DNA of 64,000 nucleotides from assembly GCA_009379825.1 (NCBI GenBank), contig WHTA01000007.1, positions 62,001 to 126,000 on the forward strand. Direction: 5' to 3'. A program made the position numbers and the translations under genes. Under the pieces are notes generated by a model, which saw nothing but the letters and a program-made list of their open reading frames with translations, was not told the DNA's origin and ran no database searches. The stretch is from Streptosporangiales bacterium. GTDB lineage: Bacteria; Actinomycetota; Actinomycetes; Streptosporangiales; WHST01. Within the stretch, counting starts at the first letter, position 1. Each line of letters begins with the position of its first letter. Shown piece after piece: positions 26,675 through 34,953 of the stretch.

Positions 26675-27466
26675 TCAGCTCGGTATCTTCTTGCCGCCGA
26701 AGCGGCCGGTGGCTTCCTCGTAGTCCACGCAGCCGAGCTGCTCGGAGAGCGTGCGTGCGGTGTCGAGGACGATGGTGCTGTGGCGCTTCAAGGTGGCCGG
26801 CCGCAGCCGGTCCGCGGGCCCGGAGATACCGATGGCGGCAGTCGGCGAACCGGTCGCGTCCAGCACGATGGCGGCCAGGCCGCACACCGACTCGCGCCAC
26901 TCACCGCGGTTCATCGCGTAGCGCTGTCGTCTGACGGTGGTGAGCTCGTCGAGCAGTGCGTCGCGGTCGCCGAGCGTGCGTTCGGTGTGGGTGGACAGCC
27001 GCTTCGGCAGCGCGGCAAGCGTCTCGTCGGCCTGGTAGGCGAGCAGTGCCTTGCCGGTGGCGACGCAGTGCGCGGGAGCCCGCCCGCCGATCGTGGAGTA
27101 TGCACGCACGGGTTGCGGGCTCTCGATCTTGTGCAGGTAGATGACCTCGATGCCGTCGAGTGCCGCGAGGTGCACGGTCTCCTCGGTCGCCGCGGCGAGG
27201 GCGTGCATGTGCGGCTCGGCGACGCTGCGGACGTCCACCCGCCCCATCACCGAGCTGGCCAGCTCGAAGAGCTTGAGGGTGCACTCGTACGTCCCTGCGG
27301 TCTCGGCCGGACGGACGTAGCCCGCGCTCACCAGCGTCTGCAGGGTGCGGTGCACGTTACTCTTGGTGAGCTCCAGTTCGCGGGAGAGGTCGGCGATGCC
27401 TCGCGGTGCCGGGCTCTTGGCCAATGCCTCGAGCATCGTCAGGCCCTTCAGTAAAGTCGAGTCCAT
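26675..27466 (-). CDS. IclR-family transcriptional regulator
   Basis: 263 residues. N-terminal winged helix at about 3-65 (RGIADLSRELELTKSNVHRTLQTL) and the IclR effector-binding domain from about 78 to 250 (GGRAPAHCVATGKALLA, SVCGLAAIVLD, AAIGISGPADRL). First gene of the minus-strand operon with CaiB, crotonase, CoA-transferase and ligase genes, and divergent from an MHS transporter. The palindrome GTTCTA-N5-TAGAAC sits two bases before its start codon and again before the transporter, so it very probably controls both directions and itself. Effector expected to be the transported acid or its CoA ester. Confidence 0.92.
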   Translation of the reverse strand: MDSTLLKGLTMLEALAKSPAPRGIADLSRELELTKSNVHRTLQTLVSAGYVRPAETAGTYECTLKLFELASSVMGRVDVRSVAEPHMHALAAATEETVHLAALDGIEVIYLHKIESPQPVRAYSTIGGRAPAHCVATGKALLAYQADETLAALPKRLSTHTERTLGDRDALLDELTTVRRQRYAMNRGEWRESVCGLAAIVLDATGSPTAAIGISGPADRLRPATLKRHSTIVLDTARTLSEQLGCVDYEEATGRFGGKKIPS

Positions 27467-27467
27467 T

Positions 27468-27484
27468 GTTCTAATATATAGAAC
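27468..27484. promoter_or_regulatory. IclR operator, copy 1 (GTTCTA-N5-TAGAAC)
   Basis: Perfect palindrome with 6-bp arms and spacer ATATA, located between the predicted start of transcription and the start codon of the IclR gene. A further partial site GTTCTATATAAC follows at 27488-27499, overlapping the predicted -10 element. The same palindrome and spacing recur at 27587-27603. Confidence 0.75.
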
Positions 27485-27497
27485 CTCGTTCTATATA

Positions 27498-27527
27498 ACA
27501 ATATTCGACCGCAGAAATGACGGTCAA
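27498..27527 (-). promoter_or_regulatory. predicted promoter of the IclR operon
   Basis: On the minus strand, TTGACC (27527-27522) and TATTGT (27503-27498) are 18 bp apart, a good vegetative promoter. Transcription would begin near 27491, directly beside the GTTCTA sites, consistent with repression by IclR binding. Confidence 0.5.
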
Positions 27528-27586
27528 GCAGTTGGCACCCCACAAGCGCTCTGCTGTCATATCTCTGTTCTACATCACGATACATA

Positions 27587-27603
27587 GTTCTAAAAAATAG
27601 AAC
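27587..27603. promoter_or_regulatory. IclR operator, copy 2 (GTTCTA-N5-TAGAAC)
   Basis: Same arms and spacer length as copy 1, spacer AAAAA, 18 bp before the GTG of the MHS transporter gene. An additional GTTCTA half-site lies at 27567-27572. Two identical 17-bp palindromes flanking a regulator's divergent promoter region are strong evidence for a shared operator. Confidence 0.75.
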
Positions 27604-27621
27604 GCCACGATCGATGGAGAT

Positions 27622-28965
27622 GTGCTGGCCAGCGGAGCTCGCAAGGTGTCGAAGGGTGGTTCCGTCTTCCGGGTGGTGGGCGGCAACTTCCTCGAGATGT
27701 TCGACTTCATGGTGTACGGCTTCTACGCCTCCGCCATCGCTACGGCCGTCTTCCCCAGCGACAACGAGTACGTCTCGTTGATGTTGTCGTTCGTGACGTT
27801 CGGCATGGGCTTCCTGATGCGGCCGTTGGGCGCGATCATCCTCGGCGGCTACATCGACAAGCACGGTCGCCGCAAGGGCCTGATCCTGAGCCTTGGGCTG
27901 GTGTCGATCGGCGTACTGCTCATCGCGCTCACGCCCGGGTACGCGACGATCGGGCTGGCTGCGCCGATCCTCGTGCTCCTCGGCCGGTTGCTGCAGGGCT
28001 TCTCCGCGGGCGCGGAGTCGAGCGGCGTCTCCGTGTACCTGGCGGAGATCGCGACGCCGGGCAAGCGCGGCTTCTACGTCAGCTGGCAGTCGGGCAGCCA
28101 ACAGGTGTCGGTCATCTTCGCCGCCGTCATCGGTGTCGTGCTCCACTTCACCCTCGCCGACGCGCAGATGCAGGCGTGGGGATGGCGGGTGCCGTTCCTC
28201 ATCGGCTGTCTGATCATCCCGTTCCTGTTCTGGATCCGGGCCACACTGACGGAGACCGAGGACTTCGAGGCCCGCACAAAGCAACGCAGGCCGAAGTTCC
28301 GCGAGGTCTACGCCACCCTGGTGCAGAGCTGGCGGATCGTGCTGACGGCGATCATGTTGGTCACGCTGACGAGCGTGATGTTCTACCTGATCACCACGTA
28401 CACGCCGACCTTCGGGGAGCGTGAGCTCGGCCTCTCGCAGACGGACAGCTTCGTGGTCACGCTGTGCGTAGGGTTCTCGAACCTGTTCTGGATCCCCGTC
28501 ATGGGTGCGCTCTCCGACCGACTCGGCAGGTTGCGGGTGCTGACGGCGTCCGCCGTGCTGGTCGCGGTCACCGCGTTCCCGCTGATGCTCTGGCTCACCG
28601 CGGCGCCGTCGTTCCCGCGGATGCTGGCGGTGTTGCTCGCCCTGTCGTTCATGTACGGCGGTTACCAGGGCGTCATGGTGGTGACTCTTACGGAGATCAT
28701 GCCGGCGAAGGTACGGGCCAGCGGCTTCGCGCTCGCGTACAGCCTCGCGCAGGCGATCTTCGGCGGCTTCACCCCGGCGATCGCCACCTGGCTGATCAAC
28801 GTCACGGGGAACAAGGCCATGCCTGGCGTGTGGCTGTCGTGTGCCGCGCTCGTGGCGCTCGTCGGCGCGTACGCCGTGCACCGCAGCAAGGTGCTGACCC
28901 GGGCCGACGACAGCTTCGTCCCCACCGCCTCCACTGCCGACCAGGCCGCGGAGCGGGTCGGCTGA
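27622..28965 (+). CDS. MHS-family MFS transporter (citrate/tricarballylate-type carboxylate symporter)
   Basis: 447 residues with twelve predicted membrane helices. The metabolite:H+ symporter signature is present: NFLEMFDFMVYGFYAS in helix 1, RPLGAIILGGYIDKHGRRKGL in loop 2-3, and RLLQGFSAGAESSGVSVYLAE in helix 4. Family members import citrate, tricarballylate, shikimate, alpha-ketoglutarate or benzoates. It is divergent from the IclR regulator and carries the second IclR operator, so it probably imports the substrate of the CaiB/CoA-transferase operon. GTG 27622 was taken as start; GTG 27646 is also possible because the purine-rich GGAGA is too close to 27622. Confidence 0.9.
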   Translation: MLASGARKVSKGGSVFRVVGGNFLEMFDFMVYGFYASAIATAVFPSDNEYVSLMLSFVTFGMGFLMRPLGAIILGGYIDKHGRRKGLILSLGLVSIGVLLIALTPGYATIGLAAPILVLLGRLLQGFSAGAESSGVSVYLAEIATPGKRGFYVSWQSGSQQVSVIFAAVIGVVLHFTLADAQMQAWGWRVPFLIGCLIIPFLFWIRATLTETEDFEARTKQRRPKFREVYATLVQSWRIVLTAIMLVTLTSVMFYLITTYTPTFGERELGLSQTDSFVVTLCVGFSNLFWIPVMGALSDRLGRLRVLTASAVLVAVTAFPLMLWLTAAPSFPRMLAVLLALSFMYGGYQGVMVVTLTEIMPAKVRASGFALAYSLAQAIFGGFTPAIATWLINVTGNKAMPGVWLSCAALVALVGAYAVHRSKVLTRADDSFVPTASTADQAAERVG

Positions 28966-29016
28966 CCGTCCGCGGCGCGCGGCGCGAGAGGATGGGCACG
29001 GAAGCGGAGGGTGCCC

Positions 29017-29811
29017 ATGGTTGGCGAGACGGATGCGGTGGCCGCGGCGGAACAGCTCCCGGCCGGCCGCGCGTACCGGCAGATCGTCGACGCGGTGGAA
29101 CGGGATCTCTACGCCGGCGTGCTGCAGCCCGGCGACCGGCTGCCCAGCGAGCGCGAGATGGTCGCGCGTTACGGGGTGAGCCGCGCGTCGGTGCGCGAGG
29201 CGTTGCGGGTGCTGGAGAACTCCGGACTGGTGCGGTCGCGGCACGGTGACCGGGCCGGGCCGCTGGTGCTCGACCCGGCCGGTGGGCCGCTGGCCGACAC
29301 CATGACGAGGATCGCCAAGCTGCACGGCTGCACCCCCGGTGAGCTGGTCGGGTTCCGCATGGTGCTGGAGTCGGCGGCGAACCAGCTGGCCGCGTATCTG
29401 CGCACGGAGGACCAGCTGACCGAGATCCGCGGCAGTCTGGCCGCGATGCGCGCCGCCGTCGACGAGGGCGGCGAGGCGTTCGGCCGGGCGGACTTCGCCT
29501 TCCACGAGTGCATCGTGCGGGCGAGCAGGAACACGCTGCTGGAGTACAACCTGAAGGCCGCGCGGCAGGCCGTGCTCGCGCAGATCGGCGACAAGATCGC
29601 CCAGGCCGGCGACGCCAGGGCGCAGCTGGAGGAGTCGCTGCGCCACCACGAGCTGGTGTTCGCCGCGATCGAGTCCGGTGACGGCGAGCTGGCCGCCGCG
29701 CTGGCGAAGCAGAGCTTGCTCGCGTACTACGGGGACGCGCTCGCCGTGGACGAGCGGCTGGCCCTGGCCAAGCTCTGCGGTCCCGGCGAGAACCCCTTCG
29801 TCAACTCCTAG
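29017..29811 (+). CDS. GntR-family (FadR-type, FCD) transcriptional regulator
   Basis: 264 residues from ATG 29017, chosen because GGAGG lies six bases upstream; a GTG at 29011 abuts it. Winged helix at about 20-85 (GDRLPSEREMVARYGVSRASVREALRVLE), then an FCD domain (VLESAANQLAAYL, ADFAFHECIVRASRN, RHHELVFAAIESGD) whose His and Asp residues form the usual metal/ligand site. It precedes, in the same direction, the SDR/MHS/hydrolase/amidase operon. Two FadR-like palindromes lie in the 78-bp gap after it, so it most likely represses that operon until a carboxylate ligand appears. Confidence 0.9.
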   Translation: MVGETDAVAAAEQLPAGRAYRQIVDAVERDLYAGVLQPGDRLPSEREMVARYGVSRASVREALRVLENSGLVRSRHGDRAGPLVLDPAGGPLADTMTRIAKLHGCTPGELVGFRMVLESAANQLAAYLRTEDQLTEIRGSLAAMRAAVDEGGEAFGRADFAFHECIVRASRNTLLEYNLKAARQAVLAQIGDKIAQAGDARAQLEESLRHHELVFAAIESGDGELAAALAKQSLLAYYGDALAVDERLALAKLCGPGENPFVNS

Positions 29812-29819
29812 CCACTCAC

Positions 29820-29836
29820 CACTGGACAGACCAGTG
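29820..29836. promoter_or_regulatory. GntR operator A (CACTGG-N5-CCAGTG)
   Basis: Perfect palindrome with spacer ACAGA. It overlaps the predicted -35 element TGGACA (29823-29828). The CTGG..CCAG core matches the TGGT-N3-ACCA type bound by FadR-like GntR proteins. Confidence 0.65.
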
Positions 29837-29851
29837 CGGAGCGCTTACCAT
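29823..29851 (+). promoter_or_regulatory. predicted promoter of the SDR/MHS/amidase operon
   Basis: TGGACA (29823-29828), 17 bp, TACCAT (29846-29851): one mismatch from the -35 consensus, with a TAnnnT -10. Transcription should start near 29858, inside operator B, so both operators would block it. Confidence 0.55.
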
Positions 29852-29856
29852 CGTGC

Positions 29857-29871
29857 ACTGGTCTGACCAGT
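29857..29871. promoter_or_regulatory. GntR operator B (ACTGGT-CTG-ACCAGT)
   Basis: Perfect palindrome close to the E. coli FadR site (CTGGTCnGACC). Its centre is 36 bp from operator A, and it covers the predicted transcription start. It lies 18 bp before the first SDR gene. Confidence 0.7.
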
Positions 29872-29889
29872 CATTTCCCGAGGAGTGAC

Positions 29890-30636
29890 ATGCCCCGCCC
29901 CTGGGCCCTGGTGACCGGCGCCGCCGCCGGCATCGGTGCCGCCTGCGCGGCCGAGCTCGCCGCGCGCGGCTACGCGCTGGTGGTCGCGGACCTCCCCGGC
30001 GAGCCGGCCGACCAGCTCACCGCGCAGTGGCGCGCCGCGGACGCCGAGGTCGTGCCGGTAGCCGCGGACGTACGCACCGACGAAGGGGTGGACGCGCTGG
30101 GTGCGGCCGTCGACCGGGCGGGGGAGCTGGCCGCGCTGGTCAACAACGCCGGCACCGGCCTGACCAAGCCGGTGGAGGAGATCGCCCCGCGGGAGTGGGA
30201 CGACCTGTTCGGCGTGCACGTCCGCGCCCACTTCCGGCTGGTCGCGCGCTGCTCCGCCGCGCTACACGCAGCCGGCGGCGCGGTGGTGAACGTCAGCAGC
30301 GTCGCCGCCCACGTCGGGCTGCCAGGCCGCACCGCGTACGGCGCGACGAAGGCGGCCGTCGAGGGCTTCACCCGGTCGCTGGCCGGCGAGTGGGCGCCGC
30401 ACGGGGTGCGGGTGAACGCGGTCGCGCCAGGCACCATCAGGACCCCGCTGGTGGAACGCAACTTCGAGCGCGGCCTGCTCGACCCCGACATGGTGCTCGC
30501 CCGCACCCCGATGGGCAGGTTCGGCACGACGGCGGAGGTGGCGAAGGTGGTCGCGTTCCTCGCGAGCGCCGACGCCTCGTACGTCACCGGCCAGACCATC
30601 TGCGTCGACGGTGGCTGGACGACGTGGGGAGGCTGA
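29890..30636 (+). CDS. SDR-family oxidoreductase
   Basis: 248 residues with AGGAGTGAC before ATG 29890. TGAAAGIG cofactor motif near residue 10, VNNAGTG near 86, catalytic Ser in VNVSSVAAHVG and YGATK at the active site; C-terminal TGQTICVDGG completes the fold. NAD(P)-dependent oxidation or reduction of a hydroxy/keto substrate. First gene of the operon governed by the FadR-like regulator; it overlaps functionally with the next SDR, from which it is separated by one base. Substrate not identifiable. Confidence 0.88.
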   Translation: MPRPWALVTGAAAGIGAACAAELAARGYALVVADLPGEPADQLTAQWRAADAEVVPVAADVRTDEGVDALGAAVDRAGELAALVNNAGTGLTKPVEEIAPREWDDLFGVHVRAHFRLVARCSAALHAAGGAVVNVSSVAAHVGLPGRTAYGATKAAVEGFTRSLAGEWAPHGVRVNAVAPGTIRTPLVERNFERGLLDPDMVLARTPMGRFGTTAEVAKVVAFLASADASYVTGQTICVDGGWTTWGG

Positions 30637-30637
30637 C

Positions 30638-31357
30638 GTGACGAACGGACGACAGGTGGCCGTGGTCACCGGTGGCGCGTCGGGCATCGGCGCGGCGACC
30701 GTGCAACGGCTGGTCGACGGCGGCTGGCGGGTCGCCGTTCTCGACCGCGCCGCCGAGCCCGGCGTGCACCTGCAGGTCGACGTACGCGACGGCGATGCCG
30801 TCGCAGCCGCGTTCACCGAGGTATGCGATCGCTGGGGCGACGTCGACGCGGTCGTGCACTGCGCCGCGATCGCGCAGCGCGGCGAGTCCGTGGCGGAGCT
30901 CAGCGTCGACCAGTTCAGGGAGCTGGTCGACGTCGATCTCGTCGGTAGCTACGCCGTCGCCCGCGCGGCTGCCGACGCCATGCGTACCGGCGGCGGCGCG
31001 ATCGTGCTGGTCTCGTCCGGTTCGGGGATCCGCGCACGACGCGGGATGGCGGGCTACGGCGCCGCGAAGGCCGGCGTGATCCACCTGACCAAGCTGCTCG
31101 CCGTGGAACTCGGGTCGGCAGGCATCAGGGTCAACTGCGTCTCACCCGGCGTCACGCTCACCCCGCTGATGCTCGACGCGTGGGGCGCCGCGGATTCCGA
31201 CCAGGCCTTCGCCATGGCCGACGCGCAAGCACCGATACCGATCGGCCGGCTGGTGACTGCGGACGAGGTGGCGGCCGCCGCCTGCTACCTCGTCTCGCCG
31301 GACGCCGGCGCGATCACCGGCCACAACCTCGTCGTCGACGGTGGCCGCTCACTGTAG
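30638..31357 (+). CDS. SDR-family oxidoreductase
   Basis: 239 residues from GTG 30638, with GGGGAGG seven bases upstream. TGGASGIG near residue 11, HCAAI in place of NNAG near 76, catalytic Ser in LVSSGSGIRA and YGAAK; ends GHNLVVDGGRS. The replacement of the structural NNAG by HCAA is tolerated in some SDRs. It forms a pair with the preceding SDR, perhaps catalysing consecutive oxidations or acting as two subunits. The following MHS transporter starts 24 bp after its stop. Confidence 0.85.
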   Translation: MTNGRQVAVVTGGASGIGAATVQRLVDGGWRVAVLDRAAEPGVHLQVDVRDGDAVAAAFTEVCDRWGDVDAVVHCAAIAQRGESVAELSVDQFRELVDVDLVGSYAVARAAADAMRTGGGAIVLVSSGSGIRARRGMAGYGAAKAGVIHLTKLLAVELGSAGIRVNCVSPGVTLTPLMLDAWGAADSDQAFAMADAQAPIPIGRLVTADEVAAAACYLVSPDAGAITGHNLVVDGGRSL

Positions 31358-31380
31358 GCAGCAAACCCATGGGAGACATG

Positions 31381-32674
31381 ATGACCGGTTCGGCGACGGC
31401 GACGCCCGACACCTCGCCCAGACGGACCCGCAAGGCAGTGTTCGCCGGCGGGATCGGGAACTTCATCGAGTGGTACGACTACGGCGTCTACGCCGCGTTG
31501 AGTCCCGTGCTCTCGCAGCTGTTCTTCCCGTCCTCGAGTGTGGTGGCGTCGACGCTGGCGAACTTCGCGGTGTTCGGCGTCGGCTTCGTGGTGCGCCCGC
31601 TCGGCGGCCTGTTCTTCGGCCAGCTCGGTGACCGGAAGGGGCGCAGGGTCGCGCTCGGGCTCGCGCTGATCATGGTGTCGCTGGCCACCTTCGGCATGGG
31701 CCTGCTGCCGACGTACGCGTCGGTAGGCGTCGCGGCACCCATCGCGTTGACGTTGCTGCGCCTGGTGCAGGGCTTCTCCGCCGGCGGTGAGTGGACCGGT
31801 TCCGCCGCGCTGATGGTGGAGAACGCCCGCGAGGGCAGGCGCGGCTGGATCGCCAGCTGGCAGCAGTTCAGCGTGATCGTCGGCCAGCTCGGCGGCATCC
31901 TCGTGGTCACCGCGATCACCAACGTCTGGTCCGAGCAGTTCCTGCGCGATGTCGGCTGGCGGTTCCCTTTCCTCATCGCCCTGGTGCTCGGCCTGGTCGG
32001 GCTGTACGTGCGGTTCCGGATGGAGGACACGCCGCACTTCCAGAAGCTGGAGCAGGAGGAGCTGGTCGCGGCGACGCCGACGAGGGAGGCACTGCGCACC
32101 CAGCGCCGCGCGATGCTCACGGCGTTCTTCTTCGTCGCGTTCCCGAACGTCGGGTTCTACACGTTCATGGCATACATGCCGACGTACCTGAACCAGGCCG
32201 CCGGGTTGAGCCTGACGGACGCGTACACGGTGAACCTGGTCGGCATGTGTATCTACGCCGCGCTCACGCCGGCTCTCCGACCGGGTGGGCCGGCGGCCGA
32301 TACTCCTCGTACACGTGCTGGGCATGATCGTGTTCTCGCTGCCGATCTACTGGCTGCTGTCGCACGGTTCGTTCCACGTGGCATTGATCATGCAGGTGCC
32401 CGCGCTCGGCCTGATGTCGCTCTACGGCGGTGCGGGCACCGCGGCCGTGACGGAGATGTTCCCGAGCCGGTTGCGGTACTCCGGGCTCGCGTTGCCGTAC
32501 AACCTGAGCTCAGCCGCGTTCGGTGGCACCGCACCGATCGTCGGCACCGGCCTGATCGCGCTGTTGGGTACGCCGATCGCCCCGGCGTTCTGGGCGATGG
32601 CGGTGGCGGTGCCGACGCTGGTCGTCTACCTCAGGCTGAAGGAGACCGCACACGAACCGCTGCGCGACGTGTGA
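31381..32674 (+). pseudogene. MHS-family MFS carboxylate transporter, frameshifted
   Basis: Helix 1 has NFIEWYDYGVYAAL, loop 2-3 has RPLGGLFFGQLGDRKGRR and helix 4 LVQGFSAGGEWTGSAALM, all MHS hallmarks. ATG 31381 has GGGAG five bases upstream. At about 32272 the frame is lost (ACGCCGGCTCTCCGACC); one inserted base or two deleted bases separate ...YAALTP from LSDRVGRRPILLVHVLG, which then continues correctly to 32674 through the last six helices. The repaired product is about 430 residues. It would be a proton symporter for a dicarboxylate or related acid, fitting an operon whose hydrolases release such acids. Confidence 0.78.
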
Positions 32675-32698
32675 GCGTACGCCAGGGAGGAGATCGTT

Positions 32699-33517
32699 GT
32701 GAGTGAACCGATCGACGTCGTGCTCACCTTCGACGTGGACGCGGAGACGCTGTGGGAGGCGCGTGACCCGGAGAGTGCGAGCAAGCCGATCTGGCTCTCC
32801 CAGGGCAGGTACGGCCCGACGGTCGGGCTGCCGCGAGTGCTCGATCTGCTTGCCAGGTACGCGATTCCCGCGTCGTTCTTCGTGCCTGGGCTCGTCGTGC
32901 AGCGCTACCCGGCGGAGATCGGTACCATCGTGGAGGCTGGGTTCGGCATCGGCCACCACAGCCACACGCACACCTGGGCGAAGGACCTCGGCGAGGCGCA
33001 GGAGCGCGAGGAGTTCGAGACCGCACTCGGCGTGCTCGAGGAGTTCACCGGCAGCAGACCGCGTGGTTACCGGTCGCCGTCCGCCGAGTTCACCCTGCGC
33101 ACCATCGCGCTGATGGAGGAGTACGGGTTCGAGTACTCGAGCAACATGTTCGACGGTGACTCGCCTTACCTGCTGCGCGACGGCGACCGGGAGACGGACA
33201 TCCTGGAGTTCCCGTTCTCCTGGTATCTCGACGACGCGCCGTTCTTCTTGTACAGCAACAAGTTGCCAGGCCGCACGATCTCCGCGCCGAGCGCGATGTT
33301 GGAGACGTGGACGATCGAGTTCGACCAGTTGAGCAGGGAGCCGGACCGCTGCCTGGTCGTCGCCATGCACCCGCAGGTGATCGGGCGGCCGTCGCGGCTG
33401 TGGGTGCTCGAACGGTTCGTGGAACACGTGTTGGAGGCGGGCAACGCGCGGTTCCGTACCTTCGAGGAGCTGACCGACGAACTGCGCCCCGCGCTGTTGC
33501 AGAGGCGATCTGGTTGA
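32699..33517 (+). CDS. NodB-homology (polysaccharide deacetylase/PuuE-type) hydrolase, possible cyclic imide hydrolase
   Basis: 272 residues from GTG 32699 after AGGGAGGAG. NodB metal site: TFDVD (D12, D14) and GHHSHTHTW near 84-90; RGYRSPSAEF supplies the motif 3 Arg. There is no signal peptide, so it is cytoplasmic and not a wall deacetylase; this fits the PuuE allantoinase and cyclic-imide-hydrolase branch. Its stop overlaps the TTG start of an amidase, the classic partner that would hydrolyse the half-amide made from a cyclic imide. Allantoinase-like or N-acyl hydrolase activity is the alternative. Substrate inferred from context only. Confidence 0.8.
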   Translation: MSEPIDVVLTFDVDAETLWEARDPESASKPIWLSQGRYGPTVGLPRVLDLLARYAIPASFFVPGLVVQRYPAEIGTIVEAGFGIGHHSHTHTWAKDLGEAQEREEFETALGVLEEFTGSRPRGYRSPSAEFTLRTIALMEEYGFEYSSNMFDGDSPYLLRDGDRETDILEFPFSWYLDDAPFFLYSNKLPGRTISAPSAMLETWTIEFDQLSREPDRCLVVAMHPQVIGRPSRLWVLERFVEHVLEAGNARFRTFEELTDELRPALLQRRSG

Positions 33518-34953
33518 GCGATTCCAGCGAGGCGGGCCGGTTGCTCGACGGGCCTGCGTGGGCGATGCGTGATCGCCTCGTACGGCACGAGCTGACCGTT
33601 GCCGAGGTCGTGGACGAAGCGTTGCGGCGGATCACGGAGCGAGACGGCGCGGTGCACTCGTTCCTCACCGTCGACGAGGCGGGTGCCAGGGAGACGGCAC
33701 AGCGGTTGCAGGCGAAGCTCGACGCCGGCGAGCAGCCAGGGCCGTTGTTCGGCGTGCCGGTGTCGTTGAAGGACCTCTACGAGACCGCCGGCGTGCGCAC
33801 GACGTCGGGATCGCGGGCACTCGAGGACTACGTGCCGGACTTCGACTCCGTGCACGCCGAGCGGTTGCGCGCCGCGGACGCCGTCATCGTCGGCAAGACG
33901 AATACGCCGGAGTTCGCCATCTTCATCCGCACGGTGAACGACCTCGCGCCGGAGACGGTGAATCCCTGGGACCCGGCACGCACGTGCGGTGGTTCGAGTG
34001 GCGGCGCCGCGGCGAGCGTGGCGGCCGGGTTCACCCAGCTCGCCGTCGGCAGCGACGGCGGCGGCTCCACCCGTATCCCTGCGGCGTTGTGCGGCACCGT
34101 CGGCGTGCAGCCGAGTCGCGGTGTGGTGCCGCACGTCGGCGGTCTGGTCGGCACGTTACTGTTCTCGTCGGCCGGCCCGATTACCAGGGACGTACGCGAT
34201 GCCGCGACCATGCTGCAGGTGCTCGCCGGTCCCGACGACCGAGATCCGGCCTCCGTGCCGACCCCGCCCGGCGACTACCTGACCGGTCTCGACGACGGCG
34301 TCGCCGGCCTCCGGGTGACCTGGTTGCAGCGGTCCGGGCTGTTCGACGCGACCGAAGAGATCGCAGCGACTTGCAGGGAAGCGCTGGCCGCGCTTGAACG
34401 CGCGGGCGCAACGGCGCGGGAGTCCGCAGGCAGCATGGAGGCGGCGCGCTGGCGCGAGGGTTTCTACGCAATGATGATGGCCGACAGGTACGCGGTCGGT
34501 GGCGCCAGGTTCTACGAGGACATCACCGCCAGGGGTCTGCTCACCGACTACGCGCGCACGCACTTCGAGCGCGCCGCCACGGTCACCGGCGCGCAGTACT
34601 CGGCCGCGTTGGCTGACCGGTTCGCCGCGATCCGGTTGGTGGAGGACCTCTTCGACGGCGCCGACCTGCTCGTCACCCCGACCGTCGGTATGGTCGCCGC
34701 TGAGCTGTCGGACGACCTAACCAGGATCCCCGACGAAGCCAGATTGCCGTACGTCGCGTACACGTACCTGGTCAACTACACGGGCTACGCCGCAGCGACC
34801 GTACCCTGCGGCCTGGTCGACGGCCTGCCGGTCGGCCTCCAGCTGATCGGCCGCCCGGGCAGCGAGGCGACCGTACTGCGCGCCTGCCGCTCGCTGGAAC
34901 ACGCGCTCGCACCGTTCCGAAGCCCCACTTCCCCACGCACGGCGTGCTCATGA
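33514..34953 (+). CDS. amidase-signature-family amidase
   Basis: 479 residues; TTG 33514 overlaps the previous stop (TTGA). The Ser-cisSer-Lys triad is K86 (GVPVSLKDLYE), S161 (TCGGSSGGAAAS) and S185 (GSDGGGSTRIPA), with the spacings 75 and 24 typical of the family. No signal peptide. It hydrolyses an amide to acid plus ammonia. Coupled to the NodB-type hydrolase it could act as a half-amidase giving a dicarboxylate. The gene ends convergently with the GH2 gene, the two stops overlapping by six bases. Confidence 0.9.
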   Translation: MSDSSEAGRLLDGPAWAMRDRLVRHELTVAEVVDEALRRITERDGAVHSFLTVDEAGARETAQRLQAKLDAGEQPGPLFGVPVSLKDLYETAGVRTTSGSRALEDYVPDFDSVHAERLRAADAVIVGKTNTPEFAIFIRTVNDLAPETVNPWDPARTCGGSSGGAAASVAAGFTQLAVGSDGGGSTRIPAALCGTVGVQPSRGVVPHVGGLVGTLLFSSAGPITRDVRDAATMLQVLAGPDDRDPASVPTPPGDYLTGLDDGVAGLRVTWLQRSGLFDATEEIAATCREALAALERAGATARESAGSMEAARWREGFYAMMMADRYAVGGARFYEDITARGLLTDYARTHFERAATVTGAQYSAALADRFAAIRLVEDLFDGADLLVTPTVGMVAAELSDDLTRIPDEARLPYVAYTYLVNYTGYAAATVPCGLVDGLPVGLQLIGRPGSEATVLRACRSLEHALAPFRSPTSPRTACS

